DNA of 64,000 nucleotides from Acidobacteria bacterium AB60 (GCA_008682415.1 VANK01000018.1:21099-85098), one strand, 5' to 3'. Positions 18,398-27,172 are shown, counted from the first letter of the stretch. Notes: a model not told the origin generated them from the sequence alone. Program-made: numbers and translations.

Positions 18398-18432
18398 TCT
18401 TGCGCTTGACAATCTCCAATACATAAGTTAAA

Positions 18433-18444
18433 AGTTATATAACT
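18433..18444. promoter_or_regulatory. palindrome before the arsR-like gene (candidate operator)
   Basis: AGTTATATAACT is a perfect 12-bp palindrome ending nine bases before the ATG; AAGTTA-like half-sites repeat on both sides (near 18426 and 18448). It overlaps the likely -10 (TATAAC, 18438-18443), as expected for ArsR autorepression. A TTGACA lies at 18406-18411. No Shine-Dalgarno is present. Confidence 0.5.
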
Positions 18445-18452
18445 GTAAAGTT

Positions 18453-18794
18453 ATGGAAGCTCTCGACCATACCTTCGCCGCCCTCGCCGACCCCACCCGG
18501 CGCGCCATCCTGGCCCGCTTGGCCCAGGGCGAGACCACGGTGCTCGAACTGGCCAAACCCTTCGCCATGAGCCAGCCCGCCATCTCCCGGCACCTCAAGG
18601 TCCTGGAGACCGCGGGCCTCATCGAACGGCGGATCGAGGGAACCAAACGCCCCTGCAGGCTGGCCCGCGCCGGCGTCGACGCCGCCGACCGCTGGCTAGA
18701 TCTCCTGCGCGCCGCCCTTGAGCAGAACTACCGGCGCCTGGACGCCGTCCTCGCTGCCATGAAACCCAACACACCCCAGGAGGAAAAGTCATGA
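18453..18794 (+). CDS. ArsR-family winged-helix regulator
   Basis: A 113-aa DNA-binding repressor type. The ADPTRRAILARL helix, the recognition region FAMSQPAISRHLKVLETAGL and the wing IERRIEGTKRPCRL are classical ArsR/SmtB features. No metal-binding Cys/His cluster (such as CVC) is visible, so it may sense something other than a metal. Its stop overlaps the start of the SRPBCC gene by four bases (ATGA), a pairing common in soil bacteria where the regulator controls its AHSA1-like partner and itself. Confidence 0.92.
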   Translation: MEALDHTFAALADPTRRAILARLAQGETTVLELAKPFAMSQPAISRHLKVLETAGLIERRIEGTKRPCRLARAGVDAADRWLDLLRAALEQNYRRLDAVLAAMKPNTPQEEKS

Positions 18795-19273
18795 GCTTGA
18801 GCCTGAAGACCGAAGGCGATCAGCACATCATCGTCACCCGGCACTTCGCCGCCACGCCCGAGATGGTCTGGCGCGCCCACATGGAACCGGAACTGATCCA
18901 GCGCTGGCTCCTCGGCCCCGAAGGCTGGACCATGCCCGTCTGCATCAATGAGGCTCGACCCGGCGGCAGGGTCCGCTACGAGTGGGCCCACCCCACCCGC
19001 CCCGGCTTCCACATCGAGGGCAAGATCCTTGAGGTCGAGCCATACCACCGCATCGTCCACGTCGAGCGCATGTTCCTGCCCGATCCCACCCCGGAAAACC
19101 ACGTCGTGACCGAGTTCACGCCCGACGGCCACGGAACCCTGATGACCATGCGCATGACCCTCCCGGATCCCGAGACGCGCCGCCAGATGCTCGCCTCCGG
19201 CATGGACAAAGGCATGGAAACCAGCTACGCCCGGCTCGATGCCCTGGCCGCTCCGGCACCCCTCGCCTCCTGA
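18791..19273 (+). CDS. SRPBCC / AHSA1-like protein
   Basis: A 160-aa START-fold protein: ITRHFAATPEMVWRAHMEPELIQRWLLGPEGW, then GGRVRYEW, a central IEGKILEVEPYHRIVHVE strand and the C-terminal MDKGMETSYARLDAL helix match the AHSA1-like branch. These proteins bind lipophilic ligands or act as cochaperone-like factors; the ligand is unknown. Translationally coupled to the ArsR-like regulator. Confidence 0.9.
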   Translation: MSLSLKTEGDQHIIVTRHFAATPEMVWRAHMEPELIQRWLLGPEGWTMPVCINEARPGGRVRYEWAHPTRPGFHIEGKILEVEPYHRIVHVERMFLPDPTPENHVVTEFTPDGHGTLMTMRMTLPDPETRRQMLASGMDKGMETSYARLDALAAPAPLAS

Positions 19274-19331
19274 ACCCCACCCACCCTTGCGCGCCGCGCG
19301 GCCGTCCCTCAGGGCAGCCGGACGGCGCGCC

Positions 19332-19411
19332 TCTCGGCTCTCGCTTCTCGGCTCTCGCTTCTCGGCTCTCGCTTCTCGGCTCTCGCTTCTCGGCCCTCGG
19401 CTCTTGGCCCT
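19332..19411. repeat. 7/14-bp tandem repeat tract (TCTCGGC-TCTCGCT)
   Basis: The 14-bp unit TCTCGGCTCTCGCT is repeated four times without change, then decays through CCTCGGC and TCTTGGC. It begins about 60 bases after the SRPBCC stop codon. Confidence 0.88.
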
Positions 19412-19485
19412 TTTCTTGTCAAGTCCCCTCTCTCGGAAAATCGTCGTAACCCGCACAAAACAAACGAAAGAAAGTTGAAAATAGT

Positions 19486-19518
19486 TTGGGGCCTAATTCT
19501 TCGAACCTGCCATACTGA
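19486..19518 (+). promoter_or_regulatory. 33-bp promoter-like motif, copy 2
   Basis: Same blocks and spacing as 1439-1471 (TTGGGG, TAATT, TTCGAA, TGC, CTGA), here with CATACT at the -10 position and an A-rich stretch upstream. No long gene follows directly; the next recognisable start is the small ORF at 19674. Confidence 0.55.
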
Positions 19519-19560
19519 ATTCAGATCGGAGAACCGCAACGCCCGCAGGGTACGCGTCAC

Positions 19561-19632
19561 CCGCAACTCGAGACGCAACTCGCAACTCACCACTCACCAC
19601 TCGAGACTCGCAACTCGCAACTCGCAACTCAC
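19561..19632. repeat. degenerate 7-bp tandem repeat tract (CAACTCG type)
   Basis: About ten adjacent heptamers (CAACTCG, CCACTCA, AGACTCG and relatives) just downstream of the promoter-like motif. Confidence 0.85.
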
Positions 19633-19673
19633 CCCCCCTCCCCCTATGTAGATTTCGCCCTATATTCTCCGTC

Positions 19674-19880
19674 ATGAAATCGCAAGTGCCACGAAAAGAA
19701 CGACTTACATCAAGCTTTTTAGCAAAGAAAAGGCGAAACCGGCCATTTTGGCGGCTCAGATTCCAAAGCACTTACGCGACTGATATAAAGATTTGTCATA
19801 AAGGCGAGAGCCCGAGCGCGGTTTCCGCGCAAACTGCGAGCAAGCATTCCTCACCGCGCAACCGCCCGCGCCTCTTTTGA
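19674..19880 (+). CDS. possible small basic protein (68 aa)
   Basis: Within the 985-base spacer between the SRPBCC and multicopper oxidase genes. The frame starts at ATG 19674, with TATTCT five bases upstream and no Shine-Dalgarno, the same layout as other leaderless candidates here. The product is strongly basic (KSQVPRKERL, KKRRNRPFWRLRF). The DNA is poorer in GC than its neighbours. It could be a real small protein, a transcribed leader or an old remnant; I cannot assign a family. Confidence 0.3.
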   Translation: MKSQVPRKERLTSSFLAKKRRNRPFWRLRFQSTYATDIKICHKGESPSAVSAQTASKHSSPRNRPRLF

Positions 19881-20258
19881 CCTGGTCAAACCGCCCCCGA
19901 CGTCCTCCAACTGGACCAGGATCTGCCCTAAAACCTGCTCGACAGGCCCGGTTCTGCGGCCCTTTTACGGCACTGCCCTCTCTCCCGCGCTGTAAAAAAA
20001 TGTTTACAAAACATGACCAAATCGTCATGTTTTTCCTTTCGTCCTACGAAAACTTCTTGCACTCCCATCCGCTCATCCGGCACCAAACCCCGCTACATTC
20101 GAATCGAAACCAGTGATCTCCGCCCTGCGCGGAGCTCGGCTTCCCCTCCCATCAGTAGCTGGGGTCTCCGGGGCGCACGTCGCTCGAACAGCCGCGCGCG
20201 CGCTCGCGGGAAACGTGTGTCTGCTGTCTTGCATGAGTTGAAAATCAAGGAGATTTCC

Positions 20259-22328
20259 GTGAAAAGGTCCCTCCTGTTCACTTGCCTCGGTGTGTGTTTC
20301 TCTGTGACCGCCGCCTGCGCCGCCACGCAGCCGGAACTGCGCGAGCTACCCGTCTTCGCCAGCTCCAACCACGTCCTCGACATCCAGGTCATCGCCACGG
20401 CCAGGCCCATCCATCTCGGGGAAGTCGCGACCGAGGGCTGGGTCTACACCGTCTGCTACCGCAAAGACGCCCTCGGCGACGCCTGCCCCGACAACCCGCG
20501 AACCTCCTCCGAATACGGAGGCATGTGGCTGAAGCTCCAGCAGGGCGATCACCTCAAGATCCACTTCCTCAACCAGCTGCCGCCCGCCCCGCCCGACGCC
20601 GACCACCTCAACGACCCCATGGGCGCCATGCTGGCCGCCAACCCCACCAACCTCCACACCCACGGCCTCATCGTCGAGCCGCGCCGGGCCACCGCCGCCG
20701 ATCCCACCTTCGGCGACTACGTCTACGTCCTGGCCTACCCGCCCGGCAAGAAGCCCGGCATGACCACGCCCGGCCTCGAGACCACCGAGCGCGCCATCGA
20801 CTACGACATCTACATCCCGCAGGACCACCCCTCCGGCGCCTATTGGATCCACCCCCACGTCCATGGCCTCGCCCTCAACCAGCTCAGCTACGGCCTCGCC
20901 GGCGTCATCACCGTGGGATCGCCGGAAGACTACCTGGCCGGGCCGGGCGTCCCTGCCGGGCTCGCTCCCGGCGTCACGGTCCGCAACATGCTCCTCAAGG
21001 ACATCGAGGTCCGGGCGGACGGAACCGTGCTCTCCCAGGAAGATCCCGGCTTCTGCAATCCCACCGAAGCCGGAGAGTCCTCCCCGCGCGACGGCGCCTG
21101 CCCCGGTCAATCCGGTCCCCCCGGCGCCGCCGGGCCCAGCTACGCCGGCGGCAACTGGTTCTTCACCATCAATGGCCAGGTCTACCCCACCATCCACGTC
21201 AGCCCGCAAGGCGAGATCTGGCGCATCTGGTCCGCCTCCGGTTCGCGCACCTATCAGCTCCAGCTGCAGGATCCGGCTACCGGCAAGTCGCTTCCGTTCC
21301 AGGTGCTCGCCGTCGACGGAATAACTCTTGACTGGAACAGCGATCCTGCCGCCACCGCGCGGGCGACCGGCGGCAAGGTCCGGCCGGTGACCTGCCCCGC
21401 CCACCTCGCCGGCACTCGCGCCGTCTGCGCCAACAGCCTGCACATGATGCCTTCGGCGCGCGCCGAGATCTGGATCCCGCCCGCCGCCGCTTCCCGGTCG
21501 GCGGTCCTGGTCACCGACCACTACAGCACGGGACCCGCCGGCGACGACTGGCCTTACGTGCAGCTCGCCGCGGTCGAGTTCCCCGCGCAGCCCGCCGGAA
21601 AAAGCGGCGCCCTCACCGTCAGGCCCGTCGTTCCGGCCCTCTTGGCGAAAACCGGCATCCTCGGTTCTAAAGTCAAGATCGACGGAGGTCCCGCCGGCGA
21701 GCTCGCCCTCGACTCCGCCAGCCAGACCGCGGCAAAACTTGCCCCGGCCTCGCAGGCGCAGCTCCTCGAACACCTTCTTTCGCTCAGCGCGCCGGCCAAC
21801 ATCCAGAGCGCTCCCTGTGAGTCTCTTCCTCCCGGGCACCGCCGCCGCATCTTCTTCGGCCTTCCCGCCTCCAACCCCGACGGATTTGGACTGGGCTACG
21901 AGGAGGCCGACGCCAAGGGCCGGCCGGTTCCCGGAACCTTCCGCGACATCGCTCCCTTCGACCCTGCCATGATCGACGTCTGCCTTCCGCTCGCCGCCGG
22001 CAACGCCACCGCGACCGAGGTGTGGGAACTGGTGAACGTCTCCGGCGAGGACCACAACTTCCACATCCACCAGACAAAGTTCCGCGTGCTGGGCGACAAG
22101 CCGACCGACGCTCCCCCCGATGCCCTCATGGATAACGTGCCCCTTCCCCACGGAAGCGACCCTTGCGACGGCTCCATCGCCACCTGGCGCTCCGGCAGTT
22201 GCAAAGTCGCCCCCGTGCTGGTGAGCATCCCGTTCTCAGAGGTGGGCGACTTCGTGTATCACTGCCACATCCTCGAGCACGAGGACGGCGGCATGATGGC
22301 TCACATCCGCGTCGTCCCTGCGAAGTAG
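20259..22328 (+). CDS. exported multicopper oxidase
   Basis: A 689-aa laccase-type oxidase, probably periplasmic or outer-membrane associated. GTG 20259 is chosen because AAGGAG lies six bases before it and it is followed by a signal peptide (KRSLLFTCLGVCFSVTAACA). Copper ligands are visible: HTHG (about residue 130), WIHPHVHG, NFHIHQ and the C-terminal HCHILEHEDGGMM that holds the type 1 copper Cys, His and axial Met. Three cupredoxin domains fit the length. Substrates could be metals, phenolics or manganese. A divergent-convergent arrangement leaves the MFS gene tail-to-tail downstream. Confidence 0.9.
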   Translation: MKRSLLFTCLGVCFSVTAACAATQPELRELPVFASSNHVLDIQVIATARPIHLGEVATEGWVYTVCYRKDALGDACPDNPRTSSEYGGMWLKLQQGDHLKIHFLNQLPPAPPDADHLNDPMGAMLAANPTNLHTHGLIVEPRRATAADPTFGDYVYVLAYPPGKKPGMTTPGLETTERAIDYDIYIPQDHPSGAYWIHPHVHGLALNQLSYGLAGVITVGSPEDYLAGPGVPAGLAPGVTVRNMLLKDIEVRADGTVLSQEDPGFCNPTEAGESSPRDGACPGQSGPPGAAGPSYAGGNWFFTINGQVYPTIHVSPQGEIWRIWSASGSRTYQLQLQDPATGKSLPFQVLAVDGITLDWNSDPAATARATGGKVRPVTCPAHLAGTRAVCANSLHMMPSARAEIWIPPAAASRSAVLVTDHYSTGPAGDDWPYVQLAAVEFPAQPAGKSGALTVRPVVPALLAKTGILGSKVKIDGGPAGELALDSASQTAAKLAPASQAQLLEHLLSLSAPANIQSAPCESLPPGHRRRIFFGLPASNPDGFGLGYEEADAKGRPVPGTFRDIAPFDPAMIDVCLPLAAGNATATEVWELVNVSGEDHNFHIHQTKFRVLGDKPTDAPPDALMDNVPLPHGSDPCDGSIATWRSGSCKVAPVLVSIPFSEVGDFVYHCHILEHEDGGMMAHIRVVPAK

Positions 22329-22414
22329 CCCTCAGCAGCGAGCCCGTATCTGCTCCGGAAACGGGCTCGCTGCCGGACGCGTGCGACGCGGCCGGTTCTC
22401 AAGCGGGCGCCGGG

Positions 22415-23680
22415 TCAAAGGGCTGCGAGGACGTGGTTGCGTCGCCTGAGCATCGCGACAATGCCAAGCGATACCAGCACGCAGAGCAGTGCGAAGAGGA
22501 ATGCGCTGGCGTATCCGAACGCGCCGATCACCGTTCCGGCGATCGGGCCGACCAGGAAGAACGATACGTCGGAGAAGCCGGTATAGACTCCGAGAGCCGT
22601 CCCGCGATTCTTTTCGGGAACCCGCCGCACCGCCTCCACGCCGACCGCGGGGAAGACGAGTGCGAACCCGAATCCCGTGACCGCCGCGGCCGCCATCGCC
22701 ACCCAGGGCGAATGCGCCAGCCAGAGCGTCAGCACTCCCAGCGACTCCACGCTCAGGCAGGCAAGGGCCACCGGATATCCGCCGAATCGCTCGATCGTGT
22801 GAATGAACAGCAGCCGCGCCGCAATGAAGGTGATGCCGAAAGCCGTGAGGCACAGTGCGGCGCCCTGCCAGTGACGGCTGGCGTAGAAGAGGGTGACAAA
22901 GGTCGCGAGCACGCTGTATCCCACGCCGCCCAGGGCCAGTGCGATCCCGTGCGGGGCCACGCGGCCCAGCACGCTCTGGAAGGGCAGGTGCTCGCCGGCA
23001 ACCACCGGGACCGCCCGCTTGCCTATGGCGAACAGAACGCTGCCTCCGCAGACCGCCGCCGTCAGGAAGCCCAGCGACGCGAGGCCGAAGTGCGTCTCCA
23101 GCACCACGCCGAACGGCGCTCCCAACGCCAGCGCCCCGTACGTGCTGATGCCGTTGAACGAGATCACCTTGGCCGTATTCTGCTGGCCCACCGCGCTGAT
23201 GCCCCAGAGGGTTGCGCCGGTGGAACCCAGGCTCTCGCCCACCCCCAGGGCAAGCCGGCTGCCGATCAGGCAGACAAAGCTTAGCCAGGGTGTGCCGTGC
23301 AGCCACGCTGCGGCCACCAGGAGCGCACCGCTTCCGGCGCACATCGCCATACCCCAGATCACGGCGATCTTGGCGCCCGCGTGATCGGAGATGTGGCCGG
23401 CCCACGGCCGGCTGAGGAACGTGGCGATGTACTGGACGCTGATCACCAGTCCGGCGAGGGCCGCGCTGAAGCCCATACGCAGGTGCACGTACGCCGGCAG
23501 AATCGCCAGAGGGAGCCCGATGGCCAGGTAGACGATGAACGTAAACGAGGTGTAACCGACGATCTGCCCGGTAAGGCCGGAACGCGGCGGCGGCCCGCCA
23601 ATCGGTTCGGACGCGGAGATTGCGTCGTTTGGGGAGACTAATGTACGGATCGTGGTGCTTTTGTGGATCGTGGTGCTCAA
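22415..23680 (-). CDS. MFS transporter
   Basis: A 421-aa, roughly 12-helix major facilitator. The loop 2-3 signature appears as RPWAGHISDHAGAK, and a RRVPEKNRGTALGVYTG loop lies in the second half. No ATG or GTG exists in a suitable place; TTG 23680 is the only plausible start, with TATACT five bases upstream and no proper ribosome site, so the start is uncertain. The first residues are polar and encode a repeat (STTI), which may be operator DNA rather than conserved protein. Substrate unknown; the closest shape is the drug/sugar efflux type. Confidence 0.75.
   Translation of the reverse strand: MSTTIHKSTTIRTLVSPNDAISASEPIGGPPPRSGLTGQIVGYTSFTFIVYLAIGLPLAILPAYVHLRMGFSAALAGLVISVQYIATFLSRPWAGHISDHAGAKIAVIWGMAMCAGSGALLVAAAWLHGTPWLSFVCLIGSRLALGVGESLGSTGATLWGISAVGQQNTAKVISFNGISTYGALALGAPFGVVLETHFGLASLGFLTAAVCGGSVLFAIGKRAVPVVAGEHLPFQSVLGRVAPHGIALALGGVGYSVLATFVTLFYASRHWQGAALCLTAFGITFIAARLLFIHTIERFGGYPVALACLSVESLGVLTLWLAHSPWVAMAAAAVTGFGFALVFPAVGVEAVRRVPEKNRGTALGVYTGFSDVSFFLVGPIAGTVIGAFGYASAFLFALLCVLVSLGIVAMLRRRNHVLAAL
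23647..23677. repeat. 13-bp direct repeat at the divergent MFS / methylthiotransferase promoter
   Basis: GGATCGTGGTGCT occurs at 23647-23659 and again at 23665-23677, an 18-bp period. The position between two divergent genes suggests a binding site for a regulator, though it overlaps the proposed start of the MFS gene. Confidence 0.5.
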
Positions 23681-23749
23681 ACTCCAGTATATCGGAGCCC
23701 AATTTTCGCGCCCACGCCGGCCGTGCAACGTACACGTAAACTGGAGAGG

Positions 23750-25141
23750 GTGAGCTCTGCCTTCCATGTCGAGAACTTCGGTTGCCGCGCGGCTCGCGCC
23801 GACGGCGAGGCGGTGGCGGAGCGGCTCCGTGCGCGCGGGCTGGTGGAACGGGGGCCCTCGGCCGCAGACGTGGTGATTGTGAACACCTGCAGCGTCACCG
23901 CGGAGGCCGATCGTTCGGCGCGCGCGTTCATTCGCCGCACCCACCGGCAGAATCCCGACGCCCGGATTCTGGTGACCGGCTGCTATGCCCAGCGCGCCCC
24001 GGCAGAATTGGCCCGTATGGAGGGCGTTGCAGCGGTGGTCGGCAACAGCCACAAGGCGCTGTCGCCGGAGATCGCCATGGATCTGGCGGCAGGCGCGGCT
24101 CCCTCGCACTTTGTCTCCCTGGGTACCCTGCTGCATCAGGGCGCGGAGCAGGCGGCTCCCATCTGGGCCGACGACCATTTCGCGCACTCCTTCCTCGAAG
24201 AGGCGGAGCTCGTTCCCGGCTCGCAGACCCGGCCCAACCTGAAGATCCAGGAGGGCTGCGGCAACCGGTGCACCTTCTGCGTGATACCCCAGACGCGCGG
24301 ACGCTCCCGAAGCCTGGCGGCGGACTCGGTGCTGGCGCAGGTGCGGAGCTTTGTGGCCGCCGGCGGAAACGAACTGGTGCTCTCCGGAATCAACCTGGGC
24401 CGCTGGGGCCGCGACCTGCCGGCAGCGGAAGGCGGAACGCGATCTCTGGCGAAGCTGGTCCGGCAGATCTTCGCGGAGACCAGCCTGCCGCGCCTTCGGC
24501 TCAGCTCCATTGAGCCGATGGATTGGGACGCCGACCTGCAGGCGGTGATTCGCGACCACGCCGGGGGGCGGTTGGCGCGCCACGCGCACCTCCCACTGCA
24601 GTCGGGGTCGGATGCGGTGTTGCGCCGCATGCACCGGCGGTACCGGCCATGGCATTACGAGAAGAAGGTGTCGGAACTTCTGGACGCATTCGGTCCTGAT
24701 CTGACCCTTGGCGCCGATGTCATGGTGGGGTTTCCAGGAGAGACCGATCAGGAGTTTGAGGAGACGTGTCGGCTGATTCGCGATCTTCCCTTCGGGTACC
24801 TGCACGTCTTTCCCTTTTCGGCGCGGCCCGGAACGCGGGGATGGGCGATGCACGCCGAGACGCCGGTTCCCCCGAAGGTGGCTGCCGAGCGGCACGCGGC
24901 TCTTGTCACACTCGGTTGTGACAAGACGCTCGTCCACCGTCGCCGGTTTCTGGGGCGCGTCCTGAGCGCCGTCACCTTGAATACGTCCGAGCGTCTCTCC
25001 GCGGCCGGCCGCACGAGTGCCCTGACGGACAATTTTCTGCCTGTGGAAATCGCGGGAGTCGTCGAGGCAAATCGATTGACCGATGTTGCGATCACCAGCA
25101 TCGGGGCGGACGGCGCCCTGACCGCGTGCGCAGCTCTCTGA
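23750..25141 (+). CDS. MiaB/MtaB-family radical SAM methylthiotransferase
   Basis: tRNA-modifying radical SAM enzyme (about 463 aa). N-terminal UPF0004 domain: FGCRAARADGEAV, VNTCSVTAEAD, VTGCYAQ supply the three Cys of one Fe-S cluster. Radical SAM core: EGCGNRCTFCVIPQTRGRSRS (CxxxCxxC), then LSSIEPMDWD and VGFPGETDQEFEET. A C-terminal TRAM-like beta segment follows. The order and sequence fit MtaB (t6A37 to ms2t6A37) better than MiaB. Start is uncertain: GTG 23750 matches where family members begin, but GGAGAG is only a few bases away. Confidence 0.88.
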   Translation: MSSAFHVENFGCRAARADGEAVAERLRARGLVERGPSAADVVIVNTCSVTAEADRSARAFIRRTHRQNPDARILVTGCYAQRAPAELARMEGVAAVVGNSHKALSPEIAMDLAAGAAPSHFVSLGTLLHQGAEQAAPIWADDHFAHSFLEEAELVPGSQTRPNLKIQEGCGNRCTFCVIPQTRGRSRSLAADSVLAQVRSFVAAGGNELVLSGINLGRWGRDLPAAEGGTRSLAKLVRQIFAETSLPRLRLSSIEPMDWDADLQAVIRDHAGGRLARHAHLPLQSGSDAVLRRMHRRYRPWHYEKKVSELLDAFGPDLTLGADVMVGFPGETDQEFEETCRLIRDLPFGYLHVFPFSARPGTRGWAMHAETPVPPKVAAERHAALVTLGCDKTLVHRRRFLGRVLSAVTLNTSERLSAAGRTSALTDNFLPVEIAGVVEANRLTDVAITSIGADGALTACAAL

Positions 25142-25408
25142 GGGGCCGGCGAACCCATTCGAGCTAGACGGACAAGTTCTCCAAACCACTGCGGAGATGA
25201 GCCTTACTACTACATCGGAAGTTTTTTCGGATGTAAATGGTTTCTTTTATCTGCGTCTTGACAGGCAATGCAAACAAGCGCAGGATGGGCTTAACTGACG
25301 TTGTGGGAAAAGGGTCCCTAACTCGATGAGGACCGCGATTCCCCAGTAAGCACCCGATCCCTTGATCCATTTCCCCCGGCTGACCTCACGTTTGCGCGAG
25401 GTGAGTGA

Positions 25409-25765
25409 ATGGTTGTCACGACTCAGGAATACGGTCGCGAAATCGTTGGGCTGCGTGTTGGCGCGGCCAATGCACGCAAATACTTTCCCAGAGATCTGAG
25501 TGCGGTGGAACTGCTTCTGGGCGATCTCCGCATTCAATGCGAACTGTCGTCTCACTTCTGGGACAGCCAACCCGAGATTCGAGATCCCCGGTTGGGAGCA
25601 TGGTTGAAGTACAAGGTGTCTCGGGTAGGTACGAACCGAAAATCGCTGTCTCTGGCACTGGAGCAGGCTGGAGCGAATGCGTTTCGGCTGCGGTGGGTCC
25701 CTTTCTCTTCGGAGCGCATGGTTGCCCCGAAGAGAACAACGAGGATGGTCCCGGCCGCTGTTTGA
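25409..25765 (+). CDS. conserved hypothetical protein (118 aa)
   Basis: ATG 25409 has GAGGTGAG upstream. The product has protein-like composition: REIVGLRVGAANARKYFPRD, VELLLGDLRIQCEL, FWDSQPEIRDPRLGAWL, then a Leu/Ala strand and FRLRWVPF. It looks like a small alpha/beta soluble protein without membrane segments. I do not recognise the family. The overlapping frame from 25405 is a shadow (Cys/Arg/Ser-rich). It sits alone ahead of the gene at 25928 with a structured 160-base gap between them. Confidence 0.6.
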   Translation: MVVTTQEYGREIVGLRVGAANARKYFPRDLSAVELLLGDLRIQCELSSHFWDSQPEIRDPRLGAWLKYKVSRVGTNRKSLSLALEQAGANAFRLRWVPFSSERMVAPKRTTRMVPAAV

Positions 25766-25927
25766 TCGAATTTGAGCTGCGCGCACGACTCTCGCGGCTC
25801 TGCCTTGGAACGACTCTACGCACGAGAACGACTCGCACGAGAACGTAACCAGACGGCAGTGCACCGGAAACTCCGGGCCTCGATGGGGCCCGCGCAGGTT
25901 CACCGGTGATCCTCAAAGGAGAAGTCG

Positions 25928-26368
25928 ATGAGAGCGACACGTATTCCCAACGAAATGGAGACGAAGGCAGCGGAGGCCTTGAACTCGCTTCTGCACCAGG
26001 TTTCATCCATCAAGACCCGCGACATCAAGTTTCAGCCGGCCCGCCGCAAGTCCGATATTCTCGCCGACATTGATGTTCTCGGACGGAGTCACCGCCTGGT
26101 GTGCAACGTGGCCGACGGCCAGCCGGACGATGTGAAGCGCGCTCTGCAGAAGCTGCGCACCTGTGCCGATGGGAAGAAGACCGACGCGACGCCGGTGCTG
26201 ATCGCGCCCTACCTTTCTCCGCAGGACCGGGAGATGTGCGCGAAGAACCGGGTTGGGTTCGTCGACCTGGAGGGCAATGCCCGGTTGACCGTGGACGAGA
26301 TCTTTATCGGCAAGCGCTCGGTGCGCAGTGTTGCGGCTCCGGGACATCCTACCCGCCTGACCGCGTAG
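25928..26368 (+). CDS. uncharacterised protein with nuclease-like domain (146 aa)
   Basis: ATG 25928 has AAAGGAGAAG upstream. The central part (DILADIDVLGRSHRLVCNV) and VLIAPYLSPQDREMCAKNRVGFVDLEGNARL resemble the restriction-endonuclease-like core seen in AbiEi-type antitoxins and related HTH proteins. In that fold the second strand usually carries an E/Q-x-K catalytic pair; here it reads CNV, so if homologous it is probably catalytically dead. No HTH is present. The family assignment is from memory of the conserved tail and is tentative. Confidence 0.5.
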   Translation: MRATRIPNEMETKAAEALNSLLHQVSSIKTRDIKFQPARRKSDILADIDVLGRSHRLVCNVADGQPDDVKRALQKLRTCADGKKTDATPVLIAPYLSPQDREMCAKNRVGFVDLEGNARLTVDEIFIGKRSVRSVAAPGHPTRLTA

Positions 26369-26575
26369 CCGGCGTCTGGTCCGGCGGCGCCCGCAACACT
26401 GCCTGGGCCTCGGCGCTCCGTGGAGCGAAAGCCGCTTCACGGAGCTTGCTGCGAGGCGCATCCGGCGACAGCCGCAAACACAACCAAACAGATGCTATAC
26501 TCAGGGGTGCGTTCGCCCGCCGGCGGCGAGAAGGGCCCATGCTGAGGCCGGCGCGAACAGTTCTGGAGGAGCACC
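26369..26575 (+). promoter_or_regulatory. infC promoter and leader
   Basis: An inverted repeat GCTCCGTG / CACGGAGC (26415-26422 with 26438-26445) probably ends the upstream gene. TATACT at 26496-26501, preceded by TGC (extended -10), is the likely infC promoter and gives a leader of about 70 bases. GGAGG at 26565-26569 is the ribosome site for the AUC start at 26576. Confidence 0.6.
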
Positions 26576-27172
26576 ATCGCTTTCGATAAACGAGCAGCAA
26601 AGTCCTTTATTCGCATCAACGACCGTATTCGCTCGCGCGAGATCCGCGTCATCGACGAGAACGGTGAACAGCTTGGAATCCTGCCCCCCTTTGAGGCGCT
26701 GAAGATCGCCCGGGAGCGCGGTCTGGACCTGGTGGAAGTGAGTCCAAACGCCGTACCTCCGGTATGCCGGATTCAGGACTATGGCCGTTATCTGTACGAG
26801 AAGGAAAAGAGCGAGCGCGCGGCCCGCAAAAAGCAGAAGGTCATCGTCATCAAGGAAGTGAAGTTCTCGGTCACGGTGGACGAACACGATTACCAGACCA
26901 AGAAGAACCAGGCGGTTCGCTTTCTGACCGAAGGCGACAAGGTGAAGGCCAGCCTGCGTTTCCGCGGCCGCCAGATGGCGCACCGCGAGCTTGGCTACAA
27001 CATCATCAACCGGCTGATCCAGGATATCGGCGATGCGGGGGTGGTGGAGTTTATGCCGCGCATGGAAGGCACCATCCTTCACGCGATCCTGGCGCCCTCA
27101 AAGAAGCAGGAAGCCGCCAAGCCCAAGCCGCAGGCGCCCGCGCCGCAGCAGGCTGCCCCGGCCGTTCAGTAG
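26576..27172 (+). CDS. infC: translation initiation factor IF-3, AUC start codon
   Basis: IF-3 binds the 30S subunit, blocks early 50S joining and rejects wrong start codons. The full 198-aa protein requires start codon ATC at 26576, six bases after GGAGG; no ATG or GTG in frame precedes the conserved FIRINDRIRSREIRVIDENGEQLG. The first in-frame GTG (26732) would remove most of the N-terminal domain, whose signature LVEVSPNAVPPVCRIQDYGRYLYE spans it. The C-terminal domain (RGRQMAHRELG) is complete, with a Pro/Ala/Gln tail. A rare start codon is the classical means of IF-3 autoregulation (AUU in E. coli). Confidence 0.95.
   Translation: MAFDKRAAKSFIRINDRIRSREIRVIDENGEQLGILPPFEALKIARERGLDLVEVSPNAVPPVCRIQDYGRYLYEKEKSERAARKKQKVIVIKEVKFSVTVDEHDYQTKKNQAVRFLTEGDKVKASLRFRGRQMAHRELGYNIINRLIQDIGDAGVVEFMPRMEGTILHAILAPSKKQEAAKPKPQAPAPQQAAPAVQ

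Noticed and set aside
20346..22151. 601-codon minus-strand frame across the multicopper oxidase
   Set aside because: Shadow frame; the plus strand carries signal peptide and all copper ligands.
25405..25848. 147-codon frame overlapping the 118-aa gene
   Set aside because: Cys/Ser/Arg-rich composition; the frame at 25409 has a ribosome site and protein-like composition.
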